This document shows positions 32,371-45,190 of a DNA stretch of 64,000 nt, piece by piece (positions within the stretch are counted from its first letter, which is position 1; the number at the start of each line of letters is the position of its first letter). Source of the stretch: Bagarius yarrelli (lineage: Eukaryota > Chordata > Actinopteri > Siluriformes > Sisoridae); assembly GCA_005784505.1 (NCBI GenBank), contig VCAZ01000179.1, forward strand, positions 53,501 to 117,500. The letters run 5' to 3'. The notes below the pieces were generated by a model that was given only the letters and a program-made list of their open reading frames with translations, made no database searches and had not been told where the DNA came from. The translations under genes were made by a program, and so were the position numbers.

Positions 32371-32765
32371 AAAGTATTAGAACACCATACTATTCCAAGA
32401 GTTTGATAAACCATTCAATTTCAGATTTAGTCACATTCTTTTTTCTATAATAACCTACACATTTCTGGAAAAGCTTTCTAGATTGTGCAGCAGCACTGTG
32501 TGGATTTATTTACTTAGCTACGTTAGTATTAGTTGGGGTGAGGTGGTCTAGGGTGCAGTTGGGGTTTCAGTTCATTCCAAAGGTGTTTGGTTTAAAGGGG
32601 TTGAGTCAGAGACAGGACTCTGTGTAGGACACTTAAGTTCTTCTACTGCAATCGGAACACAGCATGTCTTCATGGCGATGGAGTTTTGTTCACAGGGGCA
32701 TTGTCATGCTGGAACAGTGTTTGGGTCACTTAGTTTCAGTGAAGGAAGAATGCAATATACAGCTC
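32371..32765 (-). mobile_element. Tc1-like remnant, same family as 25693
   Basis: Parallels the left half of the 25.7 kb element: agtattagaacacc at the left, then ggggtgaggtggtctagggtgc and catgtcttcatggcgatgg. Diverged, with no intact transposase frame. Confidence 0.5.
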
Positions 32766-32879
32766 TTTGTGTTGTTAAATTGTATTATAATTTTTTTTTT
32801 AAAAAAAGCTAGACCTCAAAGAAAAACCTCTACTTTTTTACATAATACCAGCTAATCTGGGTCAGATATCCAGATCAAC

Positions 32880-33135
32880 TTACACTTACATTTGGGCAGA
32901 TGAGGGTTAAAGGCCTGGCTCAGAGCCCAGGGGTGGTAACTTGGTGTTGCTGGGCATCAAACCCATAATCTTCTGGTTGACAACCCAACACCTTAACCAC
33001 CTCCCCACCACCTATGGTCTTTTTTAATTAGTTGAGGGTTAAGGTCCAGCAATGACAGCTTGGTTGAGCCAGGAGATGATTCCATGATCTTCCATTTTGC
33101 AGTTAAACCTTATCCACTGAGCTACATCTACCTCA
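32880..33135 (-). repeat. two SINE-family copies in tandem, minus orientation
   Basis: At 32880-33010 (ending aacaccttaaccacctcccc) and 33029-33135 (ending ttatccactgagctac). Both show the inverted tRNA-like head. Confidence 0.55.
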
Positions 33136-33709
33136 GCATTGATCAGAAAGATGTAGGTTCAAAATCCAGGACTACCAACAAGCAGCTATTCCTGGACCCC
33201 TAAACAATGCCCATTGAGAAAAGTCCTTAAAGTCCTTAAACTTCACTTCATGAAGTTATGCTGATGTCAATTAAACTACATTTTCCTCCAATCTCCAGAC
33301 AGATGTTGATAAAGGCAGCTTCTTATTACTTTATCAAAAATATTATTGTGGATGTCAAGACAGTCAAGATGCTGCAAATTCCAGAAAATTATCTCATATT
33401 CATGATTTGAGCCCGAATCTCTTTTGACGGCACTGGCAGAGCCATTAACATTTACTCTTTTGGTAATTTAGAGGCGGCAATATCCGGGGTAAGTTTCATT
33501 TATCTAATTTCTTTATCCAACCAAGCAATTGAGGTTTTAGGCAACTTGATGGTGCTGGAAAATGAACCCATGATGTGTTGTTTGACAGTTCAAAAGTGAC
33601 TTTTTTTTCTCATTTTACACAGTGAGATTCACAAACCCTGTTTAAGGGTCTAGGATTAGCGACTTGGTGATCTTGGAGTTTAAACTCACAACCTTCTGAG
33701 CCCTGAGCC

Positions 33710-34018
33710 CGGTTGTGTAATTGGGAGGTGGTGGCCACTGGGCCCCTGAGCAAGGCCCTCAACCCCAGATTGCTCAGTTGTAAAGAGATAAATGTAAAGC
33801 GCTCTGGATAAGAGCACCTGCCAAATGCTGTAAATGTAAATGTGGGGGAGGTGGTGGCTTAGTGGTTAAATTGTTGAACTGATATCAAAAAGATCAAGGT
33901 TCCTACCACCAATGTGGGTTCTTGAGCAAGGCCCTTAACCCCCAACTGCTCAGTTGTAAAAAAAAAGAGCTAAATGTAAGTCGCTCTGGATAAGAACGTC
34001 TGCTGAATGTAAATTTTA
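33710..34018 (+). repeat. two SINE-family copies in tandem, plus orientation
   Basis: 33710-33842 is 5'-truncated and ends ctgccaaatgctgtaaatgt. 33845-34018 is nearly full length, starts ggtggcttagtggttaaatt and ends cgtctgctgaatgtaaa. The second follows the tail of the first directly. Confidence 0.6.
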
Positions 34019-34211
34019 TACAAACATATCTGAATATCATATACCAGACCATACCTCAGTCTATATTATGCACTCTTCATGAAGAATATTGGCTGTATCT
34101 GTATTCTATAGCTGTTGTATTAGTGAGGGATCTTTCTTTTGTTTATTGACAGATTGAAAACAGAGCTGATGATTCCTTTGTGTGCAGTTCTTCTATGCCA
34201 CTATCAGCTGT

Positions 34212-34212
<1 letters not shown>

Positions 34213-34255
<43 letters not shown>

Positions 34256-34340
34256 AAATCTTTACCTTTATTTTTTTATGCTGTCTACTAGCCTATCTGC
34301 AACTTAGTTGCCTGTTCAAGCTGTAATGACCAATCAATCA

Positions 34341-34399
<59 letters not shown>

Positions 34400-34440
34400 C
34401 ATCCGTCCATACATCCATCCATTCATCTATCCATCCATCC
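34213..34440. repeat. CA and CTAT microsatellites
   Basis: (CA)n at 34213-34250, then (CTAT)n at 34338-34398 passing into an ATCC-type tract. Confidence 0.85.
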
Positions 34441-34616
34441 ATCTAAAAAAATAACAGCATCACTTGGCCGAAGCCTTTTCGTAAAATTGCCACATCATTT
34501 AATATGCTAACCAAATACACTTTTTAAACTAACCTCCTTTCAACAGAACACAGAGTTAAAAATCTTATGCTCTTAACTTCATAACAAGCAGTCAAATCTT
34601 TTTTCACTTGATTAAT

Positions 34617-35262
34617 CTAAAGGTGTATTTACACCTGCTGACTTTTTTTTCTGATCAATTCTAAATTGTTTCTATTTACACTTGGCCACATAAACGCATC
34701 TCACTGAAACAGAGAGGAATCTGATTTTTAGAATACCAATACATATTTCCCGTGACCTGAAAAGGCACTTTGGGTTTTGTGAGTGCAGTCGAAGAAAAAA
34801 ACGAGAAAGCTTGCAACACCACTTATGCACCAAAAGGCAGTGATTATTTCAGTATGTGCAGAATTTTAAGACCTACGTGGATGGGAGCTCTGACTCAACA
34901 CTGGTGGGGAAATATAGTACTGGCTTTTTACAGAACAAGACTGGCTATCCTGTTTCCGAACGGAGTGTCAGACTTTTAAATATCTTTGTGTGACCTCCTC
35001 AAATCAATATCATAAAGAGGCACATTCGCCTCCGTGAGAGAAGACAAGCACTGACGTATGTGGTTTAAACATATGAATGTATTTACTTGTTTAGGTTTTG
35101 TCTGAAATGCATCCCAGACCACCTCCTGAAGCGGTTTAAGTGATCAAATTAATATCCACCCTGAATGCATTTAGGAGGGCATTTACACCTGACCTTTTTA
35201 CGATTGGATCGGTATTGCATCAGACAAAAATGCGTGTAGTGATCAGGTGTAAACAGGCCCTA
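34617..35262. mobile_element. MITE with TTTACACCTG-type inverted ends
   Basis: The left end aggtgtatttacacctg and the right end caggtgtaaacaggccc are imperfect inverted repeats. TAA occurs directly outside both ends and may be the target duplication, which would suit the PIF/Harbinger superfamily. The length is about 640 bp with no transposase. Confidence 0.5.
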
Positions 35263-35510
35263 AAATACATTTTAAAAGAAAGATTTTATTTGCCAGAGAA
35301 CAAAACCTCCTAAAATCTCCCCAAATCCTGCTCAACTGTCAACTAATACCACTAAAATCGTGTAAACAATGTTCTTTGCTGTTTTTTTTTTTTTCCCCAA
35401 ACATTAACCTTGACTGACCATCTCAATCTGGTTCGGAACAGTTTTAGAGCTATATGAGTAAATCTACAGTAGATCAGAACAACTAAATGTTGTGACATTA
35501 TTGATTGATA

Positions 35511-35688
35511 GGGACGTGGTTAAGAAGTTGGACTGCTAACTGGAAGATCAGGGTTCATTTCCCAGAACCACCAAATTCCCACTGCTGGGCCCCTGAGCGA
35601 GGCCCTTAACTCCCAATTGCTTAGTTGTATAAATAGGAGATAAATGTAAGTCGCCCTGGATAAGGGCATTTGCCAAATGCGGTAAATA
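35511..35688 (+). mobile_element. SINE-like element, same family as 29014
   Basis: Near-complete: gacgtggttaagaagttgga at the head, cagggttcatttcccagaac at the B-box region, and tail gccctggataagggcatttg. Confidence 0.65.
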
Positions 35689-37594
35689 ATTAAATCTTTT
35701 ATAATAAACTTTTATAATCACTTTAGATAAGTCAGGTGCTGTGTTTTAATTAAAATTTAGAGGCATTGTTCAGGGAGTCGGCCATTAGAAAAGATTTTAA
35801 TGAATTTTAACCTCAATCGCATAATCTTTCCAGATCACTGAAACACTTGCTTCATGAAAAAATCACATGTTGCATCACAAAACCAGAACGCCTCGATTCT
35901 CACTATGTTTCTTTACTGAAAATGAAGAAGTTACACTATATAAAGAAACTTGAATGACTACCTTTCTTAGTGTGAGTTATTTCAGCTCTATTTGATTTTC
36001 CATATATGAATCATTGGTGTTCATTTAAGCGTTTAATATTCAATACAAAATCTGCTAGCTGGCCTACATCCTGCTTAAAATACCAAGACGAAACCAAGTG
36101 TGTGTTCAAGCTAACAAATCAGGGTCCCAGAGTCATCAGTGTCCCAAGGCTTTAGCTCATGAACACAATGTACTAGTTTACCATCAGTGAGCTAGAGAAC
36201 TAATTGAGATGCACCCAGGATCTCTGGGGACCCTAACCCCGAAATAGAAAGCGTAAGTTGAAAGTACACTCTAAGGGATCCCAGTCTGTTACAGGACATT
36301 AAACGCACACACAGACATTTTATCAAACAGCATGTGGTTGAAAACAAGAGAAGAGCACACTACTGATTTTAACTGTAATGGCTATTTTTCTATTTTTCAA
36401 TAAACATCGTTTTCAAAATAGATATTTCATCCTGTAATGGATAGCATTGTTGAAAGTCCCTATTGAGAACATTTTGTATTTCGCTACAAGTGACATGATG
36501 ATTGCAACCAACTGCAAAGTACTTGATGTATTCTTTTGAACAAAAAAGAAATACCTACATCCAGTAAATTTTAGTCCTTCAAAGCTTAAACCAGCTCTTC
36601 ATTTTAACCATCTTTAGACAGAACAGAGACTCTGGGTATGTATAGTATAGTATAGTATAGTATAGTATAGTATAGTATAGTATAGTAAAGATAAGATGGG
36701 ATAAGATTAGATAAACTGAGATTAAATTGAGATGGGATGAGATAAATATAAAATAAATCTAGGATAAAATAACATGAGAAGATAGCATAGTGGTTAGGGT
36801 GTGGGACTGCTATCCTGAAGATTGGGACTGATTATCGTGTTCGATTTCAAGCACAAAAAAGGAGATAGGTTATGATAAGATAAGATCAGATCAGATCAGA
36901 TCAGATAACAAATCTGATTGTACAAAAGATGTAACATCCACATACATCTGAATATAAATACATTAACACAATTTTATGGAACAAATATTAAAACCGAAGT
37001 TGTAAATGTAGGTCAGGCAGCAGAAAAGGCCTTGATGGCACTGACTACCCGCCAATGATATAAAGAGTAAGATAAGAATAAGATGGAATAGGTTAGGATA
37101 GGGTAAACAGTTTAACCATCATTAGTTTCAATAAATATTATGGTTTGGTTCACTGGGAGCAGCTCCGATTGAAAAGTCTAGTAGCAGCAGGAAGAAAAGA
37201 CTTTCAGTACAAGGGGGGGGGGGGTCATTTTCCAACCGTTTTCCTTTCTCCCACCTGCTATACTGTTTTCAGTGGTGTTCCCTAGAACTGAGCTGAGATT
37301 AACTTGCAGTAGAGAAGCAGACAGCTATATGGAAGAAGGCTTTGGCCCACCACAGAATTAAAAAGGTTTTTGGTAGCACTCCCTGCACTCCATAAGACCT
37401 TAGTCTCCTCAGCTGAAAGATAAAAGGGTGCTTCCAGTGTGACAAGTCCTCGCTATCCCTGCCATGTTTGGCACAGAGCAAGATAACGATTTGAGTGTTT
37501 TTTTCATTAAACAGCATCTCATCTGATCTTAATTATATTTCTATTATCATCTTTGGTACAGTGGGTGGAAGAAATTAGATTTCCAGTGTCATAA

Positions 37595-37628
<34 letters not shown>

Positions 37629-37800
37629 TTTTCTGCAAACTTAAATCCAATCCTCATCTCAGTAACTGTTTTTAATAAAAAAGAAACTTTTTTTCTACGG
37701 GCTTGCCCACAAAGAATACAAAAACAAAACAAAAGAGCTCACATTAGATGGCCGAACGTATTAGGACACCTGATTATCACATCTATATGGTTTTTCGAAA
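35689..37800. other. intergenic with simple repeats, no gene seen
   Basis: Contains a (TATAG)n pentanucleotide array at 36638-36687 followed by degenerate gataagat repeats to about 36905, a poly-G run at 37214-37225 and a (CA)n run at 37590-37626. A partial SINE head lies at 36783-36830. No gene recognised. Confidence 0.5.
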
Positions 37801-37914
37801 CATTTACGGGATTTGGCAGATACCCTTGTCCAGCGCGACTTACATTTATCTAATTTATCGAACCCTGATCTTTTGGGTATCAGTCGAACACCGTAACCCC
37901 TGCGCTACCACTTC
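37801..37914 (-). repeat. SINE-family copy, minus orientation
   Basis: Reads catttacgggatttggcaga at the left (inverted tail) and ctgcgctaccacttccc at the right (inverted head). Confidence 0.55.
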
Positions 37915-38189
37915 CCTTAAATATCTTGTTCCAGATTAAGTTTTTTGTAGTTACCTCCACACATACTGTCGGCTGCTTAGACAAATTTACTTAACACCCT
38001 CAGACAAAAAATGGTAGCTGTGTGCAATATTGATGTTTAAAATTATAATTAATAAACTTTTACTTACACTTAACCTTGTCCATTTGGTTTTTTATTGTCA
38101 GTGGTTTGAAACATCACACTACTATTTGAATTTTGGTTAATATCCTTAAACGAAGTCTGTTTGGACCCGCACTTACAAAAAAAAGTGTA

Positions 38190-39172
38190 CATTAAGGGCA
38201 CAAGACACTTGAAGTGTCGGGGATGGACATAAAACAGTTTGCATTCGCAGTCGTGTCAATCTTCGAATCCACATACGTATGTGAGCAGGTCTTCTCCAAT
38301 ATCAACTATATAAAAACAAACATCGCTTACATCTCACAGACGACAGCCTACAATTCTGTGTGAAAATGAAGGTGACATCTTATAGCCCTCACGTGGAGAT
38401 GCTGTGCGATGAGGTTCAGAAGCAAAATAATCACATTAACCATCTAAAAGAAATATTTTAAATGGCTATTATTTTGTAAATAATTTTTTTACATTGGGGC
38501 AGCATGGTACCTTGGTGTTTAGAACTGTTGCCAAACAGTCTTTCTGGAGTTTGCATGTTCTCCCCGTGCTTGCCTGGGTTCACTCCAGGTACACCAGTTT
38601 CCTCCCACAGTCCAAAAACAAGTATGTTAGGGTAATTGTTGATTCTGAATTGCCCATAGAAGTGAGTGTATGTGTGTGTGCCCTGTGATGGACTGGTGAC
38701 CTGTGCAGGGTATAACTCTCCTGCCTTTCGCCCTTTCAGAGACGGCTGGGATAGACTCCACCAGATCCCCGTGACCCTGAATTAAAGAATAAGTGGGTAT
38801 AGGAGATGAATGAATAAATGTTTTACATTGTTCAGGTGAAATAGTCATTTTTATAATCAGGTTGACAGCTGACTGCGCGCTCTTGGTGTGCACAGGAGCG
38901 GACTAAATTTTGTTTTGCTGCATGTGAATTGATTGAATTCTGCTTTTTATGACGTTTATAAGAAAGTGTGAATCATTGCAGTTCATTACATGTCTTTTGT
39001 CGCATACAGTCATAAAATGTCATTTTCTTTGTAGTAGTGCAGTAATTTTATAAATGCAACACAAAATAGTTTTTTATACATAAAGCTTAAAGGTAAAAAA
39101 TGATACATGTAGTGTTTTTTAAATTTTAGAAACAAATGGCTCTTTGAGTGTTAAAGGTTGCAGAACCCTGCC
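38190..39172 (+). mobile_element. hAT transposase C-terminal remnant with 3' end
   Basis: Near 38245-38360 one frame reads VVSIFESTYVCEQVFSNINY, the hAT C-terminal dimerisation region, then decays into stops. The 3' non-coding part runs on to about 39172, ending gttgcagaaccctgcc, a typical hAT terminus. It is interrupted at 38496-38820 by a younger retroposon (listed separately). Confidence 0.65.
38496..38820 (+). mobile_element. retroposon nested in the hAT remnant, with target-site duplication
   Basis: A common fish retroposon: ggggcagcatggtac at the start, tttgcatgttctccccgtgc, ccctgtgatggactggtgac, gacggctgggatagactcca, and a tail gaatgaataaatg. The 9-bp duplication ttttacatt flanks it exactly (38487-38495 and 38821-38829). 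This proves both the boundaries and that it inserted after the hAT element. Confidence 0.85.
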
Positions 39173-39431
39173 CTAGATTATGAGTAGGACTCCTATGGTG
39201 TGTTAATGTGTGTACGATGCTGAATGTGGAGATGATTTAATATAGATTTGTCTCTATGGCACTGCAGTGTCTGTCTTTCTGACCCAAAAACAGAAAGAAA
39301 AATGGAGGACACGTGGACCAAAACATCAAATGAACCTCTTTCTGTTTGACTCCCTAATTTCCACAAAGAATTGAGAGAAAAGGCTGCAGACACAGTTTTC
39401 TGTCGCATTGCTTTTGCAGTATATTATAACT

Positions 39432-39467
<36 letters not shown>

Positions 39468-40655
39468 GCTCCTTTAATGGATCTTGCTTCCGCTTTGCTA
39501 GACATGCATGCTAAAGTGCGCTCTCTTCCTCTCCATTTTTCTCTCTCTCACACACAATTACACACACATACACACACTCACAAGACCTGCACAGACAGCT
39601 GCACTTGATGTTCACCATTCTGCATTCATAATACTTAAGTTTTCACGATTGTTTCCTCTATAATTGCATGTGTGTGTGTGTGTGTGTGCGTGTGCGTGAC
39701 CTGCATATAGACTAAGTCCACCTGTGGCTTTAGGGGCTCGCCGGCAGTGTCACACATTTACCCTCGTGTCTGTCCGTGCTTTATTACAGTCTATTAATCT
39801 CCGCCTGTTTTCTTTTGTGCCCTATGATTCCGCAGCACACATACAAACACACAGTCACATAAGCACACACACTTAAGCAGATATAAGGTGTAAATGTGAG
39901 GAGGGCTATGCTGCTGACTCATCTTTGCACACCTCATTCTTTGCCTTTGCCCATATACGGTCTGACAGGAAGTCCATTTTCTACAGCACCATCCTTTGGA
40001 TGTGTGCAAGGAGCTGTGTGGGTGCAGCAAATATCGTTCAAGAAAGGACATAAACTAGACCTTTTGAGAAGCCCTGGGTATTTTTTACATTTTTATCAGC
40101 CATTATTTCAAATTTGATGTACGGTTAGTCATACAGTGGCTCATTTGTTGCTACATACAACGTGTTTGCCTAGATGGTGGACCACCAGGTACTTTTGGCT
40201 GAAAAACATCCTCAGTGCAGCAGAGACAAAATGTACCTGTATTTGTTTAATGCTCCAAATGTTAGTACCTGTACCTATAATTGGGTTTAGATCCAAAGTG
40301 GGGCAGCACAGTGGCTTACCAAACGTACCAAAAAAAAACATGTTCAAAAATGTTCCAACACATTTATGGCATATGTCCCAGTTAGCAGTACAACACCTTA
40401 ACCACTAAGCTACCACTTCCACTTATACACACAGCAACTTACATTTATCCCTTATATACAACTGAGCCATTGACTGTTAGCAATTAACCCTTTGTTTGGT
40501 TCTCCTTTTAGTTATGCTGACCTAGTTAGTCTTGCCGAAGTCCATCCTTGCACTCTACATTATTCATTTAATCAATCCAAACCGTGTGGTTACATTGTCA
40601 CTTAACCGTTTTCCTTCTTTTTGCCTTCCTTTCCTCTCTCTCTCTCTTTTTTTCT
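39173..40655. other. intergenic, simple repeats only
   Basis: (CA)n at 39433-39465 and (GT)n at 39668-39690. A truncated minus-orientation SINE head lies at 40375-40425. No gene recognised. Confidence 0.5.
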
Positions 40656-41100
40656 CTCTCTCTCCCTCACTGTTGAGTTACATACGCCACAACAGAGCTG
40701 CCGGTAATCCAGACCCCACCACCGACCCGTCCTGTGGGACCCTTCTCTGTGACCTGCCCCAGCGGATGATACATCACCAGGGTGACCTAGGACGACCCAC
40801 TTCGCCATAAAGACGTTCCAGCTGCTCTTTAAGGACTAATGATTTAAGTTGTTCACACACACACACAATGTAACCTCATAATCCCCTGCTACCTGTTTTT
40901 TGAGTCTGGTTTCCTCTCAAGGGTTTCTTCCTATCTCATCTCAGGGAGTTTTTCCTTGCCACCGTCGCCCCCGGCTTTGCTCATCAGGGACAAACTGATT
41001 TATGTTTCCTTCTGTCCTATAATTTCTTCAATTGTGTAAAGCTGCTTTGTGACAATCACCATTGTAAAAAGCGCTACACAAATAAAACTGAATTGAATTG
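40656..41100 (+). mobile_element. retroposon-like repeat with attgaattg tail (second family)
   Basis: Core tctggtttcctctcaagggt, gggagtttttccttgccacc, taaagctgctttgtgacaat, then agcgctacacaaataaaact and gaattgaattg at the end. Shared with copies at 48035, 60668 and 63470 and with tails at 28979 and (inverted) 56590. The repeated short tail suggests LINE-driven retroposition. Confidence 0.65.
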
Positions 41101-41335
41101 TTCAGGAGCCCAACAGTGGGTAATTTGATGGTGCTGGGAATTGAACCCTGATCTTCCAATTAGCAGTTCAATTACATTTAAAGCATTTTGGCAGACGTCC
41201 TTATCCTGAGCAATTGAGCAAAAGTTGAGGACCTTGCTCAGGGCCCAGCAGTGCCGGCTTGGTGGAGCTGGGAATTGAACCCACAATCTTCGGGTTGGTA
41301 GTCCAACACCTTAACCACTGCGCCAACACATCCCC
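41101..41335 (-). repeat. two SINE-family copies, minus orientation
   Basis: A partial copy at 41101-41170 (gtgctgggaattgaaccctg) and a fuller copy at 41171-41335 ending caacaccttaaccactgcgc. Confidence 0.6.
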
Positions 41336-42185
41336 AACACATTTTGTCACCTTCAATACTTGTAAAGATGTACAATTTGTAATTCTGTTTATTAATGCAT
41401 ATTTTGTATACAGGACATTTCTAATATGTTCCTTTTGTGTATTTGTGTGTTTATTTTATAAGAGACTTGAGAAGAGCCACTCAGATGTGCAAAATAAAAA
41501 GAATTTGAGACAAAGTTTCTATTCCTATTCATCTATTCAGAAGACATTTTGAAGAAACAGCTTTCAAGGCCCAATATTACATGCGGAGAACTTCAGAAAT
41601 ATGTTTTACATCTGGTTTAAGGTGCATTAAACTATTTCAAAGAGAAATTGTCTATTCTTCGAAATGTCAAGGTAGCTACCTCACGGAACAGAACTTCAGG
41701 ATTGAAAATAAGGGAATGTTAGAAATGGCCCACTAGCAAGCAAAAATGACAACATGCGTGAGGATGTGGGCTGCTGTAATGGAGTGTAATTGCTTAGGGG
41801 AAATTGTTAATGTAACAACATTTTGCTCCAATAATGCATTATGAGTTCAGCTCCATTTTTTGTTCATGGGCTCTGTCCTAAGACCCACACTAGGCCCCAA
41901 GGTCTTCAACAAAGTGTGCAATTTTGGAGGATTTTTTAATTAGTGCACGATGGAACAAGTGCACTGATGTGTAGAATTGGGACGTTTAAGGGCAGGTCAA
42001 ATCTTATTGCTATGTCATTGTAAAAATTATAATTACATTTATAAACTTTTACTTACACTTAACTTTCCTATCCTTGTCCATGCTTTTCTTAAAAGTTGGC
42101 AAAACTGCTCTTTTTTTCTTTATTGGTTTGCAAGCATTAAACATTAAGGGCAGAATTATTGCAACGTTTGGTTAAATTTAGCCAC
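41336..42185. other. intergenic, no gene seen
   Basis: AT-rich. A short block at 42022-42085 resembles 38035-38085 (ataaacttttacttacactt), so it is probably another hAT-related scrap. Confidence 0.4.
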
Positions 42186-42560
42186 TACACCTTTAACTTT
42201 CAAAATATGTCCCGGGCTGTAACAGACTCCACTGAGGCAAGACTTATAGAACCCATGTGCAGTTTATTTACAGTGACTGCATGACAAGAACACCAGACAA
42301 ACAACAAAAATGAACTAAAGTTAACCTGACGAAACAGGAACAGGAACATTTAGCAAAGCCAGAAGCATGCACAGGTACTCTCCACAGTGGTACATAGACA
42401 AACAAACAATAATCCACAAAAGACAGGGCAAACACAAGGGCTATAAATACACAGAACACATTAACTCAAACAAGACACACCTGAACACAATCACAAACAC
42501 AGGACAACCAATAAAACAAGACACAAGGACAAGGGAAGCACAAGACAGGAAGTAAATAAA
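42186..42560 (-). repeat. possible solo LTR
   Basis: The A/C-rich plus strand (ggctataaatacacagaaca; caagacacacctgaacacaa) reads on the minus strand like the T/G-rich promoter part of fish Ty3/gypsy LTRs. The last 300 bp of the window resembles it in the opposite orientation. Ends were not defined. Confidence 0.35.
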
Positions 42561-42654
42561 ACAGACTGCCTAGGCTAGCTTAGATAGCATAGCATGGCAT
42601 GGCATGGTTTAGCACCTCGATACCTAAGTGAGCTCCTATCCTTTTATAGTCCTT

Positions 42655-42962
42655 CATGTCCGCTGCGCTCTCAGGACTCAGGCAATTTGATTATACCTAG
42701 AATAACTAAATCAACTGCAGGTGGCAGATCCTTCTCTTATGTAGTGCCTAAACTTTGGAATAACTGACCCTGCACTGTCCGGGAGGCAGACGCACTCTGT
42801 CAGTTTAAAACTAGATTAAAAACACATCTCTTTAACCTGCATACACATAATACACACATTTTTTATTATTCAAATCCGTTAACGGATTATCACGCTGCAA
42901 TAGTCAGGTCAATCGGATTGTTAAAAGCGCTATATAAATAAAGGTGACTTGACTTGACTAGC
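42655..42962 (+). mobile_element. LINE (L2/jockey-like) ORF2 C-terminus and 3' tail
   Basis: One frame reads GGRSFSYVVPKLWNN, a stop, then CTVREADALCQFKTRLKTHL and FNLHTHNTH. This is the conserved C-terminal end of fish LINE reverse-transcriptase proteins. The 3' UTR ends attgttaaaagcgctatata then gacttgacttgac. The single in-frame stop marks it as dead. Confidence 0.75.
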
Positions 42963-43357
42963 ATAGCTTACCCTAGACACAAAACAATAAACATGGAACA
43001 GGAAAACAAAACAAGAACATAAAAACTATAGACTGGCCTTGTTCAAATGACCAGTCCCAATTGTGGATGTGGGTTGTATCTGGTCTCTGAGCCATAGTTT
43101 GGGGAACTATTGATTTAGACAAATCCTTAAGAAAGTATGACACCTCTATTTTTAAAGTAGGAGTTTAATTGCACGGATCTAACTAGACAGGATTTAAAAG
43201 AGGTTAAGTTTATTTCTTAACAGCCTTATTTGTGATCTGGGAAAAATGTAGTTTGATGCTAATACTTGACATATTTGTAGAACTATAAACAGTAATGTTA
43301 ATTTTTTGGCTGTCTATAATTGTGGACATGTAAAGAGTTGAATCTGATAGGAACATG

Positions 43358-43575
43358 TACCAATGTTACATTTACATTTACATCATTCGGCAGACGCCCT
43401 AATCCAGAGTGACTTACATTTAGTTTACTCTCTCTTTTTTTTTACACAACTGAGCAATTTGGTGTTGAGGGCATTGCTCAGGGGCCCCACAGTGGTGGCT
43501 TGGTGGTGGTGGGAATCAAACCCTGTTTTTTCTGGTATCAGTCCAACACCTTAATCACTGAGTCACTGCTTCCCA
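43358..43575 (-). mobile_element. SINE-like element, minus orientation
   Basis: Starts acatttacatttacatcatt (inverted tail), then cggcagacgccctaatccag, and ends gtccaacaccttaatcactg (inverted head). Same family as 29014. Confidence 0.65.
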
Positions 43576-44699
43576 CATAGTCGATACTGTTTTTACTATT
43601 TAGTGAAATCTTAAGGTATAATGTTTCAGCTAGGATTTGTTCCTTATTAGTATAAAACAGACCAATATACAGTGTGTAGATTGAAATTTTGTCTGTAATT
43701 TCAAGTCTGTAAATTGTTATTTTGTGGCTTTAATTGGAGTTAAATTGTGAGAAACAAATAACCTAAACACATGAAAACAGCTGACAAGTAATAATTAAAG
43801 TTCCAAATTCCTTTTTTTTGGATGACTCTTGTGCCTATGAACAAGCAAAGTTAATGTTTTTAATCGTGATCCTGAATAAACCCTATCAAACATTGGCAAA
43901 ACCCAAATTACACTATGCTGCATTTTGCAATAAACGCTCTTGATCAATAAACCTGCTGGCATCTCTGAAAGCCCTGGACAAAAAACCCGGCTCCTTCAGC
44001 ATGAATGCGCCTCTTAGACTGCTTTCTACAAAAAAGTCAATCACAAATTCATGAAAATTGTGTGTATACAAGCACTTTCACTTGACGTATTCATTTTGCA
44101 ACACATAAGCACATAACTTCCCTTTTTATCTTCTTAATATAATTCGATAATAACTACAATATTGTGATAAATATTAGTTCTTTTTATAACTCTCATACAG
44201 TCTTTTTATTAAAGTAAATATTTTGTTAATTTATTTTAGACTAATCTATTTTAGATCTAATTAAGGGTTTTCTAATTACCTTGGTGATATAAGTTTTAAA
44301 AGAAATAACTATCAGGATTGTTAAAATTACCTCTCAAATCAAATCACTTATTAAAAAAAAATTTTACACAGGAAAAACTTTTAATGTAATTTGTAATTTT
44401 CCACATTAACATTATGCAAAAGAACAGAATGTTAAAAAAATGAATCGAGCTGCATAGCTTTGCTGTAAAACCTTAAACATAATTTAACATTGAACTTTAT
44501 ACATAACATCTGTAACATGTAAGATGAGATAGATGTGATAGATGTGTGAGTGTCAGTCAGAGTTGTGCTGATGAGTGCAATTCTACAATGTTAACAGAAA
44601 TGAGATGTTGTCCATAGTGCTGCGTGTCTGATGTGCATTTCGGTGCACGGTAAAATGACAAAGTGTGGCTGTCCCTTTCTGAATTTGTATACATTAGAT
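43576..44699. other. intergenic, nothing recognised
   Basis: AT-rich unique-looking sequence with no open frame worth reporting. Confidence 0.5.
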
Positions 44700-45190
44700 A
44701 GAACAGCTGGCCATCACATCTACATGTGTTTTATGTGGGGGTTTTTATTCTGTTCCTGATTTAGTCTCATTTTTACTTCCATAATAACCTTCCAACACAA
44801 AAATTGTGTTACGTGACTGTAAGGATTTGTGTTTAATCCACAATGTTACAATGGTATTAGTGAGATCTGACACTAATGTTGAGATGAGGAGGTCTGGGGT
44901 GCAGACGGTGTTCCAGTTCATCCCAAAAATATTTAGTATTAAGGGTTGAGTCAGAGTCAGGACACTCGAGTTCTTCCAATCCAAAACATCCAGAACACAG
45001 AATGTCTTCGTGGAGCTTATTGGGTTCTCGCACAGGGGGCATTATATTGACAGTATAATAATGTAATACTACAACATGCAGAGATATTCTAGACAACTTT
45101 GTGCAACAGGTTGAGGAATGTGTGTGTGGCTGGTGACATGTCCACAAATCTTTGGTCATCAAATATAAGTGAACGGGGAGTGTATATAGG
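44700..45190 (-). pseudogene. Tc1-like transposase remnant, same family as 25693
   Basis: The minus strand keeps a C-terminal transposase stretch in one frame: NKLHEDILCSGCFGLEELEC, then FWDELEHRLHPRPPHLNISV. The left end lacks a clear terminal repeat. The right part ends near catcaaatataagtgaac. Neither a helix-turn-helix domain nor a complete catalytic domain is present. Confidence 0.6.
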
